Of a stretch of DNA of 33,576 bases, positions 8,450 to 15,436 are shown piece by piece. Numbering within the stretch: position 1 is the stretch's first letter; each line of letters begins with the position of its first letter. The notes under the pieces were generated by a model, which was given only the letters and a program-made list of their open reading frames with translations, did not search any database and had not been told where the DNA came from. Position numbers and translations under genes: made by a program. The DNA comes from JAYZDP01 sp036337765 (GTDB lineage Bacteria > Acidobacteriota > Thermoanaerobaculia > Multivoradales > Multivoraceae), in the NCBI GenBank assembly GCA_036337765.1, contig JAYZDP010000010.1:1-33576 (forward strand). The letters run 5' to 3'.

Positions 8450-9754
8450 GTGAGTTTCTCGCAGCTCGGGTCCGCGGCGAGGCAGATCGCCCGGGGTCTC
8501 GTAGCGGTCATGCTGCTTGCGATTGCGGCACGCGCCGACGATTCCGAGTCCTGGCCCCAGTGGGGAGGTCCGCAAGGAAACTTCAGAGTCGAGGGCGCGG
8601 AGCTGGCTGACAGCTGGCCCGCCGAGGGCCCACCTCGGCTGTGGGCAAGGGAGCTCGGCGACGGCCACTCGGCCATCGTCGTAGCCGGCGCACGCCTCTA
8701 CACGCAGTACCGGCCGCGCAGAGACGTGGCTGAGGGAGAGTTCGCCGATCGCGAGGCCGTCATCGCCCTCGACGCCGAGACCGGCGCGCGCCTTTGGGAG
8801 GCTCACTACCCGTCCGAGCCGATGGACTTCACCTACGGTGCGGGCCCCCACTCGACACCCCTCGTCGCCGACGATCGGGTGTTCGCAGTCAGCACCCGCA
8901 AACGACTTTCAGCTTTCGAAGCGACCTCCGGCCAACCCGCCTGGTCGCGTGATCTGGTAGCGGAGTTGGGCGCTCCGCCGACGCTGATTCGTCCGGTGGT
9001 CAAGGCTGGCTACGGGCCGAGTCCGGTGGCCTGGGAAGACCTCGTCATCGTCACGGTCGGCGGCAAGGGCCAGGCCGTCGTCGCCTTTCGCCAGGACACC
9101 GGCGAGATCGCCTGGAGAAGCGGCGACTTTCTGATCTCGCCCTCGACACCGCTTCTCATCGAGCTCGATGGCGACGAGCAGCTCGTGATCTTCGCCAGCG
9201 ACACCGTGCACGGCCTCGACCCGAGCTCTGGCGAGGTTCTGTGGAGCCACCCTCACTTGACCGAGGCCGACATGAACATTTCGACGCCGGTATGGGGGGC
9301 CGACGGCATTCTCTTCCTGTCGTCGGCCTTTGACGGCGGCAGCCAGGCGCTGCGACTCCGCCAGATCGACGGTGCTACGCGGGTGGAGAAGCTCTGGTAC
9401 ACGACGGAGTTTCGAATCATGTTCGGGTCCGCGGTGCGGGTCGGCGATCTGGTCTATGGCTCGAGCGGGGACCTCGGACCCTCGTTCGTCGGCGCCGTCA
9501 ACGTTCGCACCGGCAAGGTCGCCTTCCGCCAGCGCGGCTTCGCGCGGGCCAACTTCCTCTACGCCGACTCCAAGCTCGTCGCGCTCGACGAAGACGGGGT
9601 CCTGTCGCTGTCGGCGCCTGGCCCGGCGGGAATCGAAACGCTCTCGCGCATCGAGCTGCTCGACACGGTGTCGTGGACCGTACCGACGCTGGCCGGCACG
9701 GTCCTCTATGTCCGCGATCGGTCGCGGATCATGGCCCTCGATCTCGGCCGCTAG
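8450..9754 (+). CDS. Secreted PQQ-like beta-propeller repeat protein
   Basis: A 434-residue exported protein. Residues 1-29 form a signal peptide ending IAARA before DDSES. The remainder is a series of PQQ-like/BamB-type propeller blades, visible as repeated patterns such as VIALDAETGARLWEA, LSAFEATSGQPAWSRD, VVAFRQDTGEIAW, VHGLDPSSGEVLWSH and IMALDLG. WPQWGGPQGN at the start of the mature protein is typical of environmental PQQ-binding-like proteins. It lacks a haem motif and is too short for a PQQ alcohol dehydrogenase, so an enzymatic role is doubtful; BamB-like scaffolding or ligand binding is possible. The GTG start lies 3 nt after the amidohydrolase stop, suggesting co-transcription. 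Confidence 0.82.
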   Translation: MSFSQLGSAARQIARGLVAVMLLAIAARADDSESWPQWGGPQGNFRVEGAELADSWPAEGPPRLWARELGDGHSAIVVAGARLYTQYRPRRDVAEGEFADREAVIALDAETGARLWEAHYPSEPMDFTYGAGPHSTPLVADDRVFAVSTRKRLSAFEATSGQPAWSRDLVAELGAPPTLIRPVVKAGYGPSPVAWEDLVIVTVGGKGQAVVAFRQDTGEIAWRSGDFLISPSTPLLIELDGDEQLVIFASDTVHGLDPSSGEVLWSHPHLTEADMNISTPVWGADGILFLSSAFDGGSQALRLRQIDGATRVEKLWYTTEFRIMFGSAVRVGDLVYGSSGDLGPSFVGAVNVRTGKVAFRQRGFARANFLYADSKLVALDEDGVLSLSAPGPAGIETLSRIELLDTVSWTVPTLAGTVLYVRDRSRIMALDLGR

Positions 9755-9767
9755 GCCCCTCGGGGGC
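9755..9767. terminator. Small GC hairpin after the propeller gene
   Basis: GCCCC-TCG-GGGGC forms a 5-bp stem with a 3-nt loop immediately after the stop at 9754. No U-tract follows, so termination would be weak or Rho-dependent. Confidence 0.25.
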
Positions 9768-9846
9768 GAGATCGTTGAGTTGTGGGTCAAGTCTGGAAGG
9801 TTCCAATCTGGGCCTGCGCGGCGAGCGCCTCCCGGAGGGAGGGAAT

Positions 9847-9923
9847 GCCAGCGGGAGCCGTGGTATGAGCGCGTTCCAGATTCGACAGGCCGGGGAGCAG
9901 TGACTAACACGGCTCCCGCTGGC
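9847..9923. repeat. Perfect 16-bp inverted repeat with 45-nt spacer, abutting the SEC-C gene stop
   Basis: GCCAGCGGGAGCCGTG at 9847-9862 is exactly complementary to the inverted copy at 9908-9923. The right arm touches the TGA stop (9924-9926) of the minus-strand SEC-C gene, and pairing does not extend on either side. No T-tract follows in either direction. It lies in the 169-nt convergent spacer between the propeller gene and the SEC-C gene. It could be a bidirectional termination or mRNA 3'-end structure, or one copy of a dispersed palindromic element. No other copy was noticed in this window. Confidence 0.7.
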
Positions 9924-10217
9924 TCAGCTGCCGCCGCGCTTGCGAGGGCCGCTGCGTTTGTGAAAAACGCGAGCTTGCTGTTGATCTCGTTTCCAGGGCT
10001 GAGCACGGTCCTGCGGCTTGGGTGCGCGAGTCGGGGACTTTTCCGCGTCGGATTCCGAGACTGTCGCCGCAGAGGGTGCGCTCTTTGCCGCTTCGGCGAG
10101 GGTGGCGCTGTCCGCCGCCCTGTCCTTCGCGAGGCAGCACTGCTTGTATTTCTTGCCGGACCCGCAAGGGCAGCGTTCGTTGCGGCCGGGCCGCTTCGGC
10201 GGTTGGTCTGTCAACAT
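9924..10217 (-). CDS. Small SEC-C zinc-motif protein
   Basis: A 97-residue cytoplasmic protein. Its N-terminal third holds a SEC-C motif, NERCPCGSGKKYKQCC, with zinc ligands C16, C18, C27 and C28 (or a His/Cys variant). This is the same fold that ends SecA and appears in many stand-alone small proteins. The rest (residues 35-97) is Ala-rich then strongly basic and probably disordered, ending KRSGPRKRGGS, which could contact RNA or ribosomes. The start ATG has GAAGGGGGA directly upstream. It is convergent with the propeller gene and divergent from the secreted protein at 10282. Role unknown; SEC-C proteins have been linked to SecB/ribosome binding, but nothing here shows that. Confidence 0.82.
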   Translation of the reverse strand: MLTDQPPKRPGRNERCPCGSGKKYKQCCLAKDRAADSATLAEAAKSAPSAATVSESDAEKSPTRAPKPQDRAQPWKRDQQQARVFHKRSGPRKRGGS

Positions 10218-10268
10218 TCCCCCTTCGCTGCGCCGACCGTACTACGGAGTCGCACTCTCACGGCGCGC

Positions 10269-10274
10269 TATTGT
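10269..10274 (+). promoter_or_regulatory. Candidate -10 element (TATTGT), leaderless start
   Basis: TATTGT ends 7 nt before the ATG at 10282 in the 64-nt divergent spacer with the SEC-C gene. No Shine-Dalgarno sequence separates them, so transcription would start at or next to the A of the ATG. Confidence 0.35.
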
Positions 10275-10281
10275 TCAGGCG

Positions 10282-11367
10282 ATGATGCTCCAAGATCCGC
10301 TTCGTTCCGTGATTGCCAGTACGCTGGTGGCCGTTCTTACACCGATCGCGGGACTCGCCGCTGCCGGTGAGACTCCGCGCACTGCCAGCGGCCGGCCGGA
10401 CCTTTCTGGCACCTACGACGTAGCAACCCTGACACCCTTCGAGCGGCCTGTCTCACTGGGCGAGAAGGCATGGTTGTCCGACGAAGAGGCGCAAGCTGTC
10501 GCCCGGCGTGCCCAGATGCAGGCGGATTTCTCGAGCCGGCCCAGCAACCCCGACCGCGACGCTCCGCCGGAGGGGGGAAACGTGGGCGGCTACAACTTCT
10601 TCTGGATCGATGCCGGCAGCGGCGCCTTCAAGATTGACGGCAGGTGGCGCACCTCGATCCTCGTTGACCCACCGAATGGTCGACTGCCCGCGATGACCGA
10701 GGAGGGAGAAGCTCGCACCCAGGACCGTCTCGACATGTGGCGCCGCGACCTGCAGGCTGGCGAGGCCGGGGCCTGGTGGCTGGAGCTGGGCCTGGGCCCC
10801 TACGACCACCCCGAGCAGCGGCCGTTCGGCGAGCGCTGCGTCTTGGGATTCGGCTCCACGGCGGGCCCGCCGGCGAAGCCAGTGCTCTACAACAACCTCA
10901 AGACGATCGTGCAGACCGACGACCACGTGATGATCCTGGCGGAGATGAACCACGACGCGCGCATCATTCCGATCGGCGGCCAGCACGGCTCGGCCGAGGT
11001 CCGCCGCTGGTTGGGCGACTCGGTGGCCCACTGGGACGGCGACACCCTGGTGGTCGACACGGTCCACTTCCGGCCGGCGGAAGCCTCGCTCTCGGCGCCG
11101 GACTTCACGATCAACTTCGTCACCAGTGCCGATATGCACGTCGTTGAGCGCTTCACACGCGTCGACGCCGACACCCTGCTGTACCAGTTCACAGTCGACG
11201 ATCCCTCGACTTGGACCGAGGCCTGGAGCGGCGAGTACCCCTGGCCGGCAACGACGACCAAGCTGCACGAGTACGCATGCCACGAGGGCAACTACGCGCT
11301 GGGCAACATCATGCGCGGCGCACGGTTGGCGGAGCGCGAGGTGCTGTCGGGCAGCGCCGACAACTAG
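10282..11367 (+). CDS. Secreted protein of unknown function
   Basis: A 361-residue protein. After the ATG pair at 10282/10285 a hydrophobic stretch (VIASTLVAVLTPIAGLAAA) forms a signal peptide with cleavage near residue 28. The mature part opens TASGRPDLSGTYD, a start seen in many uncharacterised secreted proteins of soil bacteria, and contains GYNFFWIDAG, HWDGDTLVVDTVHF, MHVVERFTRVD and YACHEGNYALGNIMRGAR near the C-terminus. Two cysteines remain in the mature protein (FGERCVLGF and EYACHEG), which might form a disulfide. The repeated pattern resembles a beta-rich lipocalin-like fold, but this is an impression and I do not assign a function. A 5' extension of the frame to 10018 is antisense to the SEC-C gene and was rejected. 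Confidence 0.8.
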   Translation: MMLQDPLRSVIASTLVAVLTPIAGLAAAGETPRTASGRPDLSGTYDVATLTPFERPVSLGEKAWLSDEEAQAVARRAQMQADFSSRPSNPDRDAPPEGGNVGGYNFFWIDAGSGAFKIDGRWRTSILVDPPNGRLPAMTEEGEARTQDRLDMWRRDLQAGEAGAWWLELGLGPYDHPEQRPFGERCVLGFGSTAGPPAKPVLYNNLKTIVQTDDHVMILAEMNHDARIIPIGGQHGSAEVRRWLGDSVAHWDGDTLVVDTVHFRPAEASLSAPDFTINFVTSADMHVVERFTRVDADTLLYQFTVDDPSTWTEAWSGEYPWPATTTKLHEYACHEGNYALGNIMRGARLAEREVLSGSADN

Positions 11368-11404
11368 TCCCCTGGCCCTCCGCGAAGCGCTCTGCTACTG
11401 TGCC

Positions 11405-11426
11405 GGCCTTGCAAGGCCCCTTTTTT
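11405..11426 (+). terminator. Rho-independent terminator before the tRNA pair
   Basis: GGCCT-TGCA-AGGCC (11405-11418) is followed by CC and six T residues (11421-11426). It sits 37 nt after the stop of the secreted-protein gene and separates it from the tRNA genes. An alternative CCCC-T6-GGGG hairpin overlaps it. Confidence 0.65.
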
Positions 11427-11447
11427 GGGGCGCTTTCGAGAGGGTCT

Positions 11448-11525
11448 AGGCCCGTAGCTCAGCTTGGTTAGAGCGCTACGTTGACATCGTAGAGGTCAGC
11501 GGTTCAAGTCCGCTCGGGCCTACCA
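11448..11525 (+). tRNA. tRNA-Val (GAC)
   Basis: Full cloverleaf. The acceptor stem AGGCCCG pairs with CGGGCCT, followed by discriminator A and an encoded CCA. The D arm has GCTC/GAGC, the anticodon stem CTACG/CGTAG encloses the loop TTGACAT (anticodon GAC), and the T loop is GGTTCAAGTCC. It reads GUC (and GUU) valine codons. It lies 68 nt ahead of a second valine tRNA. Confidence 0.95.
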
Positions 11526-11593
11526 CACCGACCCTTCGAGTCGCCCTCGCGGGAGGCAGGAGGGGGTCTTCGTTTGACGGCCAACGGCACTAC

Positions 11594-11670
11594 AGGCGCT
11601 TAGCTCAGCTGGTTAGAGCGCTACCTTCACACGGTAGAGGTCAGCGGTTCGAGTCCGCTAGCGCCTACCA
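11594..11670 (+). tRNA. tRNA-Val (CAC)
   Basis: Acceptor stem AGGCGCT pairs with AGCGCCT, with an encoded CCA end. The anticodon stem CTACC/GGTAG encloses the loop TTCACAC, giving anticodon CAC for GUG. D and T arms are almost identical to the preceding tRNA-Val(GAC), so the pair looks like a tandem duplication with anticodon divergence. thrS starts 52 nt downstream. Confidence 0.95.
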
Positions 11671-11722
11671 GCCCTTGGCCACCTCCGGCCGGCTGCCCGG
11701 CCGATTCCAACCCCCAGAAATC

Positions 11723-13657
11723 ATGTCCGAGACAGAACAATTGGAACTGATCCTGCCCGACGGCACCGCGCTCGTGCACGCGGTAGGTACGACGCCGCTC
11801 GAGGTGGCGCAGGGGATCGGTCCGGGTTTGGCGAAGGCGGCGGTCGGGGCCGAGGTCGACGGGGCCGATATCGATCTGCGTACGCCGCTAACTTCTGGGG
11901 GCGACTTCAAGATCTTCACGGCGAAAAACGCCGAGGCGGGCCGCTTCCTGCGCCACAGCGCCGAGCACGTCATGGCCGACGCCGTAAAGCGCCTGTGGCC
12001 CGAGGTCGAGATCGACGCCGGGCGCCAGGACCATAGCGAGAAGTTCCAGTACGACTTCCGCCGCGCCGACCCCTTCACCCCGGAGGACCTCGTGGCCATC
12101 GAGGCGAAGATGCACGAGATCCTCGCCGAGGGCGCGGTCTTCGAGCGCCAGGAGATCTCTCGCGACGACGCCCTCGAGCTCTTCGCGTCGATGGGCGAGA
12201 ACCTCAAGGTGGAGCGCCTCGCCGACATCCCCGACGGAGAGATCATCACCCTCTACCGCCACGGCGACTTCACCGACCTGTGCCGTGGTCCTCACGCCCA
12301 GACCGCGAAGCAGATCGGTGCGATCAAGCTGCTCGAGGCGTCGAGCGTGTACTGGAGGGGCGACGAAGCCAACGAGAAGCTTCAGCGTGTCTACGGCACG
12401 GCCTTCTCGACCAAGGAGGAGCTCGAGACCTACGAGCAGCAGATCGAAGAGGCCGCGGCACGCGACCATCGCCGTCTCGGACCGCAGCTCGATCTGTTCA
12501 GTTTCAGCGCGCACGCGCCGGCGAGCCCGTTCTTCCATCCCCGCGGCACGACTGTCTACAACCTGCTAAACGACTTCATCCGCGGCTTCTACGAGCGCGA
12601 CGGCTACGGCGAAGTGGTCACGCCGCAGATTCTCGATGTCGAGCTCTGGCACAAGTCGGGGCACTATGACAACTACCGCGACGTGATGTTCTTCACCGAG
12701 TTCGAGGACCGGGAGCTCGCCGTCAAGCCGATGAACTGCCCGGCCGCGTGCCTGGTCTACGGTACCCGGCTGCGCTCGTATCGTGACCTACCGATCCGCT
12801 ACGCCGACTTCGGCCGGCTGCACCGCGCCGAGCGCTCGGGTGTGATCACCGGGCTGACCCGCGTGCGTACGTTCTGCCAGGACGATGCGCACATCTTCTG
12901 CACTCGGGATCAGGTGACCGAGGAGGTGCTGCGGGTGGTCTCGACCATCCTCGAGATCTACGACATCTTCGGCTTCGGGAACGTCACGATCGAGCTGTCG
13001 ACCCGGCCGGAGAAGTCGATCGGCAGCGATGAGATGTGGGCCGAGGCCGAGGCCGCGCTGCACGCCGCGCTACAGAGCCGCGACATCGCCTATGTGACAA
13101 GCGACGGTGAGGGTGCGTTTTACGGTCCCAAGGTCGACTTTCACGTCACCGACGCCGTCGGACGCGCATGGCAGCTCGGTACGGTCCAGCTCGACTACAT
13201 CCTGCCTGAGCGTTTCGACCTCGGCTACGTTGGCGACGACGGCGCCGAGAGTCGGCCGGTGCTGATCCACCGGGCGATGCTGGGATCGATCGAGCGCTTC
13301 ATTGCCATCCTGCTCGAGCACACCGCGGGAGCGCTCCCGGTGTGGCTGGCGCCGCGACAGGCGGTAGTGCTACCGGTGTCGGAGAAGTTCCGGAGGTACG
13401 CGGAAGGCCTATCCGAGCGCCTCACTGGCGAGGGCTTTCGGGCGGAGGTCGACATCCGCGACGAGAAGCTCGGCTACAAGATCCGTGACGCGCAGGTGAA
13501 CAAGGTCCCCTACATGATCGTCGTCGGCGGCCGCGAGGAAGAGGCGGGAACCGCCGCGTTGCGCCTGCGCAACGGCGAGGATCTCGGGGCACTTCCGATC
13601 GACGACATCGTGTTGCGGCTGCGAGATCGCACCGAGTCGCGATCGCTGGAGCTATAG
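11723..13657 (+). CDS. thrS: Threonine-tRNA ligase
   Basis: Charges tRNA-Thr in the cytoplasm and edits mischarged serine. The 644 residues contain, in order, the TGS domain (about 1-65), the editing domain with HSAEHVMADAV and DLCRGPH, the class II catalytic core, and the C-terminal anticodon-binding domain (from about 545). Zinc and threonine binding residues are present: C339 in MNCPA, H390 in DDAHIF and H516 in LIHRAML, offset by five from the E. coli enzyme. ATG 11723 was chosen because MSETEQLELILPDG begins the TGS domain; the frame also opens upstream at a TTG touching the tRNA CCA region. It heads the usual thrS-rpmI-rplT-pheST cluster, but infC, normally next, is missing. Confidence 0.97.
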   Translation: MSETEQLELILPDGTALVHAVGTTPLEVAQGIGPGLAKAAVGAEVDGADIDLRTPLTSGGDFKIFTAKNAEAGRFLRHSAEHVMADAVKRLWPEVEIDAGRQDHSEKFQYDFRRADPFTPEDLVAIEAKMHEILAEGAVFERQEISRDDALELFASMGENLKVERLADIPDGEIITLYRHGDFTDLCRGPHAQTAKQIGAIKLLEASSVYWRGDEANEKLQRVYGTAFSTKEELETYEQQIEEAAARDHRRLGPQLDLFSFSAHAPASPFFHPRGTTVYNLLNDFIRGFYERDGYGEVVTPQILDVELWHKSGHYDNYRDVMFFTEFEDRELAVKPMNCPAACLVYGTRLRSYRDLPIRYADFGRLHRAERSGVITGLTRVRTFCQDDAHIFCTRDQVTEEVLRVVSTILEIYDIFGFGNVTIELSTRPEKSIGSDEMWAEAEAALHAALQSRDIAYVTSDGEGAFYGPKVDFHVTDAVGRAWQLGTVQLDYILPERFDLGYVGDDGAESRPVLIHRAMLGSIERFIAILLEHTAGALPVWLAPRQAVVLPVSEKFRRYAEGLSERLTGEGFRAEVDIRDEKLGYKIRDAQVNKVPYMIVVGGREEEAGTAALRLRNGEDLGALPIDDIVLRLRDRTESRSLEL

Positions 13658-13669
13658 GGTCGAGCGCGG

Positions 13670-13675
13670 TAGAGT
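13670..13675 (+). promoter_or_regulatory. Candidate -10 element (TAGAGT) upstream of rpmI
   Basis: TAGAGT lies in the 43-nt thrS-rpmI spacer, 25 nt before the GTG, leaving room for a leader that includes the AAAGGAG ribosome-binding site. It may give the ribosomal protein genes their own transcript. Confidence 0.3.
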
Positions 13676-13687
13676 ACGCGTTCTTGG

Positions 13688-13694
13688 AAAGGAG
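13688..13694 (+). promoter_or_regulatory. Strong ribosome-binding site deciding the GTG start of rpmI
   Basis: AAAGGAG sits 6 nt ahead of GTG 13701, supporting that codon as the start although L35 genes usually begin with ATG. Confidence 0.8.
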
Positions 13695-13700
13695 CTGTGG

Positions 13701-13895
13701 GTGCATAAGCAGAAAAGCCACCGGGGCGCGGCGAAGCGCTTCAAACTGACCGCCAAGGGCAAGGTCAAACGGGGCCATTCCGGGGCTTCCCACATGTTTA
13801 CCGCCAAGAGCCAGAAGCGGAAGAGGAAGCTGCGCAAGCAGACGCTGGTCGCGGGGAAGTTTGCCAAGAACTTGAGGGAGATGCTCCCTTCCTAG
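13701..13895 (+). CDS. rpmI: Large ribosomal subunit protein bL35
   Basis: A 64-residue, highly basic 50S ribosomal protein. KSHRGAAKRFKLTAKGKVKRGHSGASH is interrupted only by small changes from the L35 signature and is followed by the usual KSQKRKRKLRKQ and the C-terminal FAKNLREMLPS. Start is GTG with a strong Shine-Dalgarno sequence. It stands between thrS and rplT; L35 and L20 are normally made together, often under feedback control by L20. Confidence 0.97.
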   Translation: MHKQKSHRGAAKRFKLTAKGKVKRGHSGASHMFTAKSQKRKRKLRKQTLVAGKFAKNLREMLPS

Positions 13896-14006
13896 CGGCA
13901 ATCCGCCATCGGTCGCGAAAGGGCCGAACCGAGCCAGCAGGGGAGCGAGCCTGTCCCTGCGGCCGGACAAGAACGAAACCCCACCGGGGAGAAAACGAGG
14001 TTCAAG
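13896..14006 (+). other. rpmI-rplT spacer with possible leader hairpin
   Basis: This 111-nt spacer is long for two ribosomal genes that are normally almost adjacent. GCAGGG (13937-13942) can pair with CCCTGC (13955-13960), and CCCCACCGGGG lies just before the rplT ribosome-binding region (ACGAGG). A role in L20 autoregulation is possible but the pairing is not distinctive. Confidence 0.3.
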
Positions 14007-14387
14007 ATGCCACGTGTCAAGCGCGGAAAGCGCAGAGCTCAGAAGCGGAAGAGGATACTCAAGCAGGCGAAGGGCTACTACGGCGCCAAGTCGAAGGCCC
14101 ATCGCATAGCGAAGCTGGCGGTCGAGAAGTCCCTCAGCTACGCGTATAGAGACCGCAGGGTGCGCAAGCGCCAGTTCCGCCGGCTGTGGATCGTTCGCAT
14201 CAACGCGGGAGCTCGGCTTCACGATCTGTCCTACAGTCGATTTATCGCCGGGTTGAAGCAGGCCGGTTGCGAGCTCAACCGGAAAATGCTGGCCGACCTG
14301 GCGGTCCACGACGAGCAGGCCTTCGCGGAGCTGGCAGCGCTGGCGAAGCAGGGCCTCGAGTCTGCGGGGGCCGCCGCGAGCGCCTGA
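14007..14387 (+). CDS. rplT: Large ribosomal subunit protein bL20
   Basis: A 126-residue 50S protein that binds 23S rRNA early in assembly. It opens MPRVKRGKRRAQKRKRILKQAKGYYGAKS, close to the family consensus (usual MxRVKRG...), followed by the conserved YAYRDRRVRKRQFRRLWIVRINA stretch and a C-terminal helical part. Length is slightly above the common 115-120 residues because of an Ala-rich tail (LESAGAAASA). The stop is 2 nt before pheS, so rplT and pheS are almost certainly on one transcript. Confidence 0.97.
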   Translation: MPRVKRGKRRAQKRKRILKQAKGYYGAKSKAHRIAKLAVEKSLSYAYRDRRVRKRQFRRLWIVRINAGARLHDLSYSRFIAGLKQAGCELNRKMLADLAVHDEQAFAELAALAKQGLESAGAAASA

Positions 14388-14389
14388 TC

Positions 14390-15436
14390 ATGCGCCCCCT
14401 CGATCTGCGAGGTGGCCTACTGGACGGCTTCCTGAAGGAAGCTGCGGTCGTCGACTCTCGAGAGGCTTACGAAGCCCTTCGGATCGAATGGGCGGGTCGA
14501 AAACGGGGCGTCATTAGGACCCTCGAGGGCGAGCTTCGCGAACTTCCGAACAAGGAGAAGCGCGACTTCGGTCGGTTGTTTCACGAGCTGCGCAGAACGG
14601 TCACGGCAACGCTGGAGGAGATCGACCGGCGTCTGACCGCCGCGGAGCGGGCCCATAGGGAGGTCGGCGCCGCCGTCGACGTGACGCTACCGGGACGGCG
14701 CCTGCCCACCGGCACGCTGCATCCGGTCACTCTCGTCTACTACGAGGTGGAGCAGATCTTCCGGCAGATGGGCTATAGCGTCGTCGAGGGTCCCGAGATC
14801 GAGGACGACTTCCACAACTTCGAGGCGCTGAATTTCCCGCCGGACCACCCCGCGCGTGACGAGCAGGACACGCTGCTCTTGAAGGATGGCCGCCTGCTAC
14901 GCACCCACACCTCACCGGTCCAGATCCGTACGATGCTCGAGCGCGAGCCACCGATCCGCGTCATCTGCCATGGGCGCGTGTATCGCAACGACAACTCACT
15001 TCGCCACTCGCCGATGTTCCATCAGGTCGAGGCCCTGGTGATCGACCGCGGTATCACCTTCGGTCATCTCAAAGGAGCGGTCCAGGCCTTCTTTCGGGAG
15101 CTCTACGACGCCGAGACCCAGGTGCGCTTCCGGCCGAGCTTCTTCCCCTTCACCGAGCCATCGGCAGAGATCGACATCACCTGCCCGTTCTGTCGGCCCC
15201 CGAATGGTGACCGTGACAGCTGCGGCACCTGCTCGGGCACCGGCTGGATGGAGCTAATGGGGTCGGGCATGGTCGATCCGCGCGTGCTCGAGAACTGCGG
15301 CATCGATCCGAACGAGTACAGCGGCTTTGCCTTCGGTGGCGGTACCGACCGCATCGCAATGACCCGCTACGGCATGCCGAACATCCGCATGCTGTTCGAG
15401 AACGACGAGCGCCTGCTGCGCCAGATACACCGCTGA
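14390..15436 (+). CDS. pheS: Phenylalanine-tRNA ligase alpha subunit
   Basis: Catalytic subunit of the (alpha-beta)2 PheRS. An N-terminal coiled coil (about 20-90) is followed by the class II core with motif 2 (ICHGRVYRNDNSLRHSPMFHQVEALVID) and motif 3 (GFAFGGGTDRIAMTRYG). A four-cysteine insert, C265, C268, C278 and C281 (CPFC...CGTC), precedes GTGWMELMGSGM and probably binds zinc, as in a subset of bacterial PheS proteins. ATG 14390 lies 2 nt after rplT and starts the coiled-coil domain; the 348-residue length is normal. The stop shares one base with the pheT start. Confidence 0.97.
   Translation: MRPLDLRGGLLDGFLKEAAVVDSREAYEALRIEWAGRKRGVIRTLEGELRELPNKEKRDFGRLFHELRRTVTATLEEIDRRLTAAERAHREVGAAVDVTLPGRRLPTGTLHPVTLVYYEVEQIFRQMGYSVVEGPEIEDDFHNFEALNFPPDHPARDEQDTLLLKDGRLLRTHTSPVQIRTMLEREPPIRVICHGRVYRNDNSLRHSPMFHQVEALVIDRGITFGHLKGAVQAFFRELYDAETQVRFRPSFFPFTEPSAEIDITCPFCRPPNGDRDSCGTCSGTGWMELMGSGMVDPRVLENCGIDPNEYSGFAFGGGTDRIAMTRYGMPNIRMLFENDERLLRQIHR

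Noticed and set aside
11448..11670. tRNA pair as a mobile-element attachment site
   Set aside because: No integrase and no displaced tRNA fragment; the similarity is explained by two paralogous valine tRNAs.
13896..14006. A hidden gene or infC remnant between rpmI and rplT
   Set aside because: No IF3-like sequence in any frame; only a weak hairpin.
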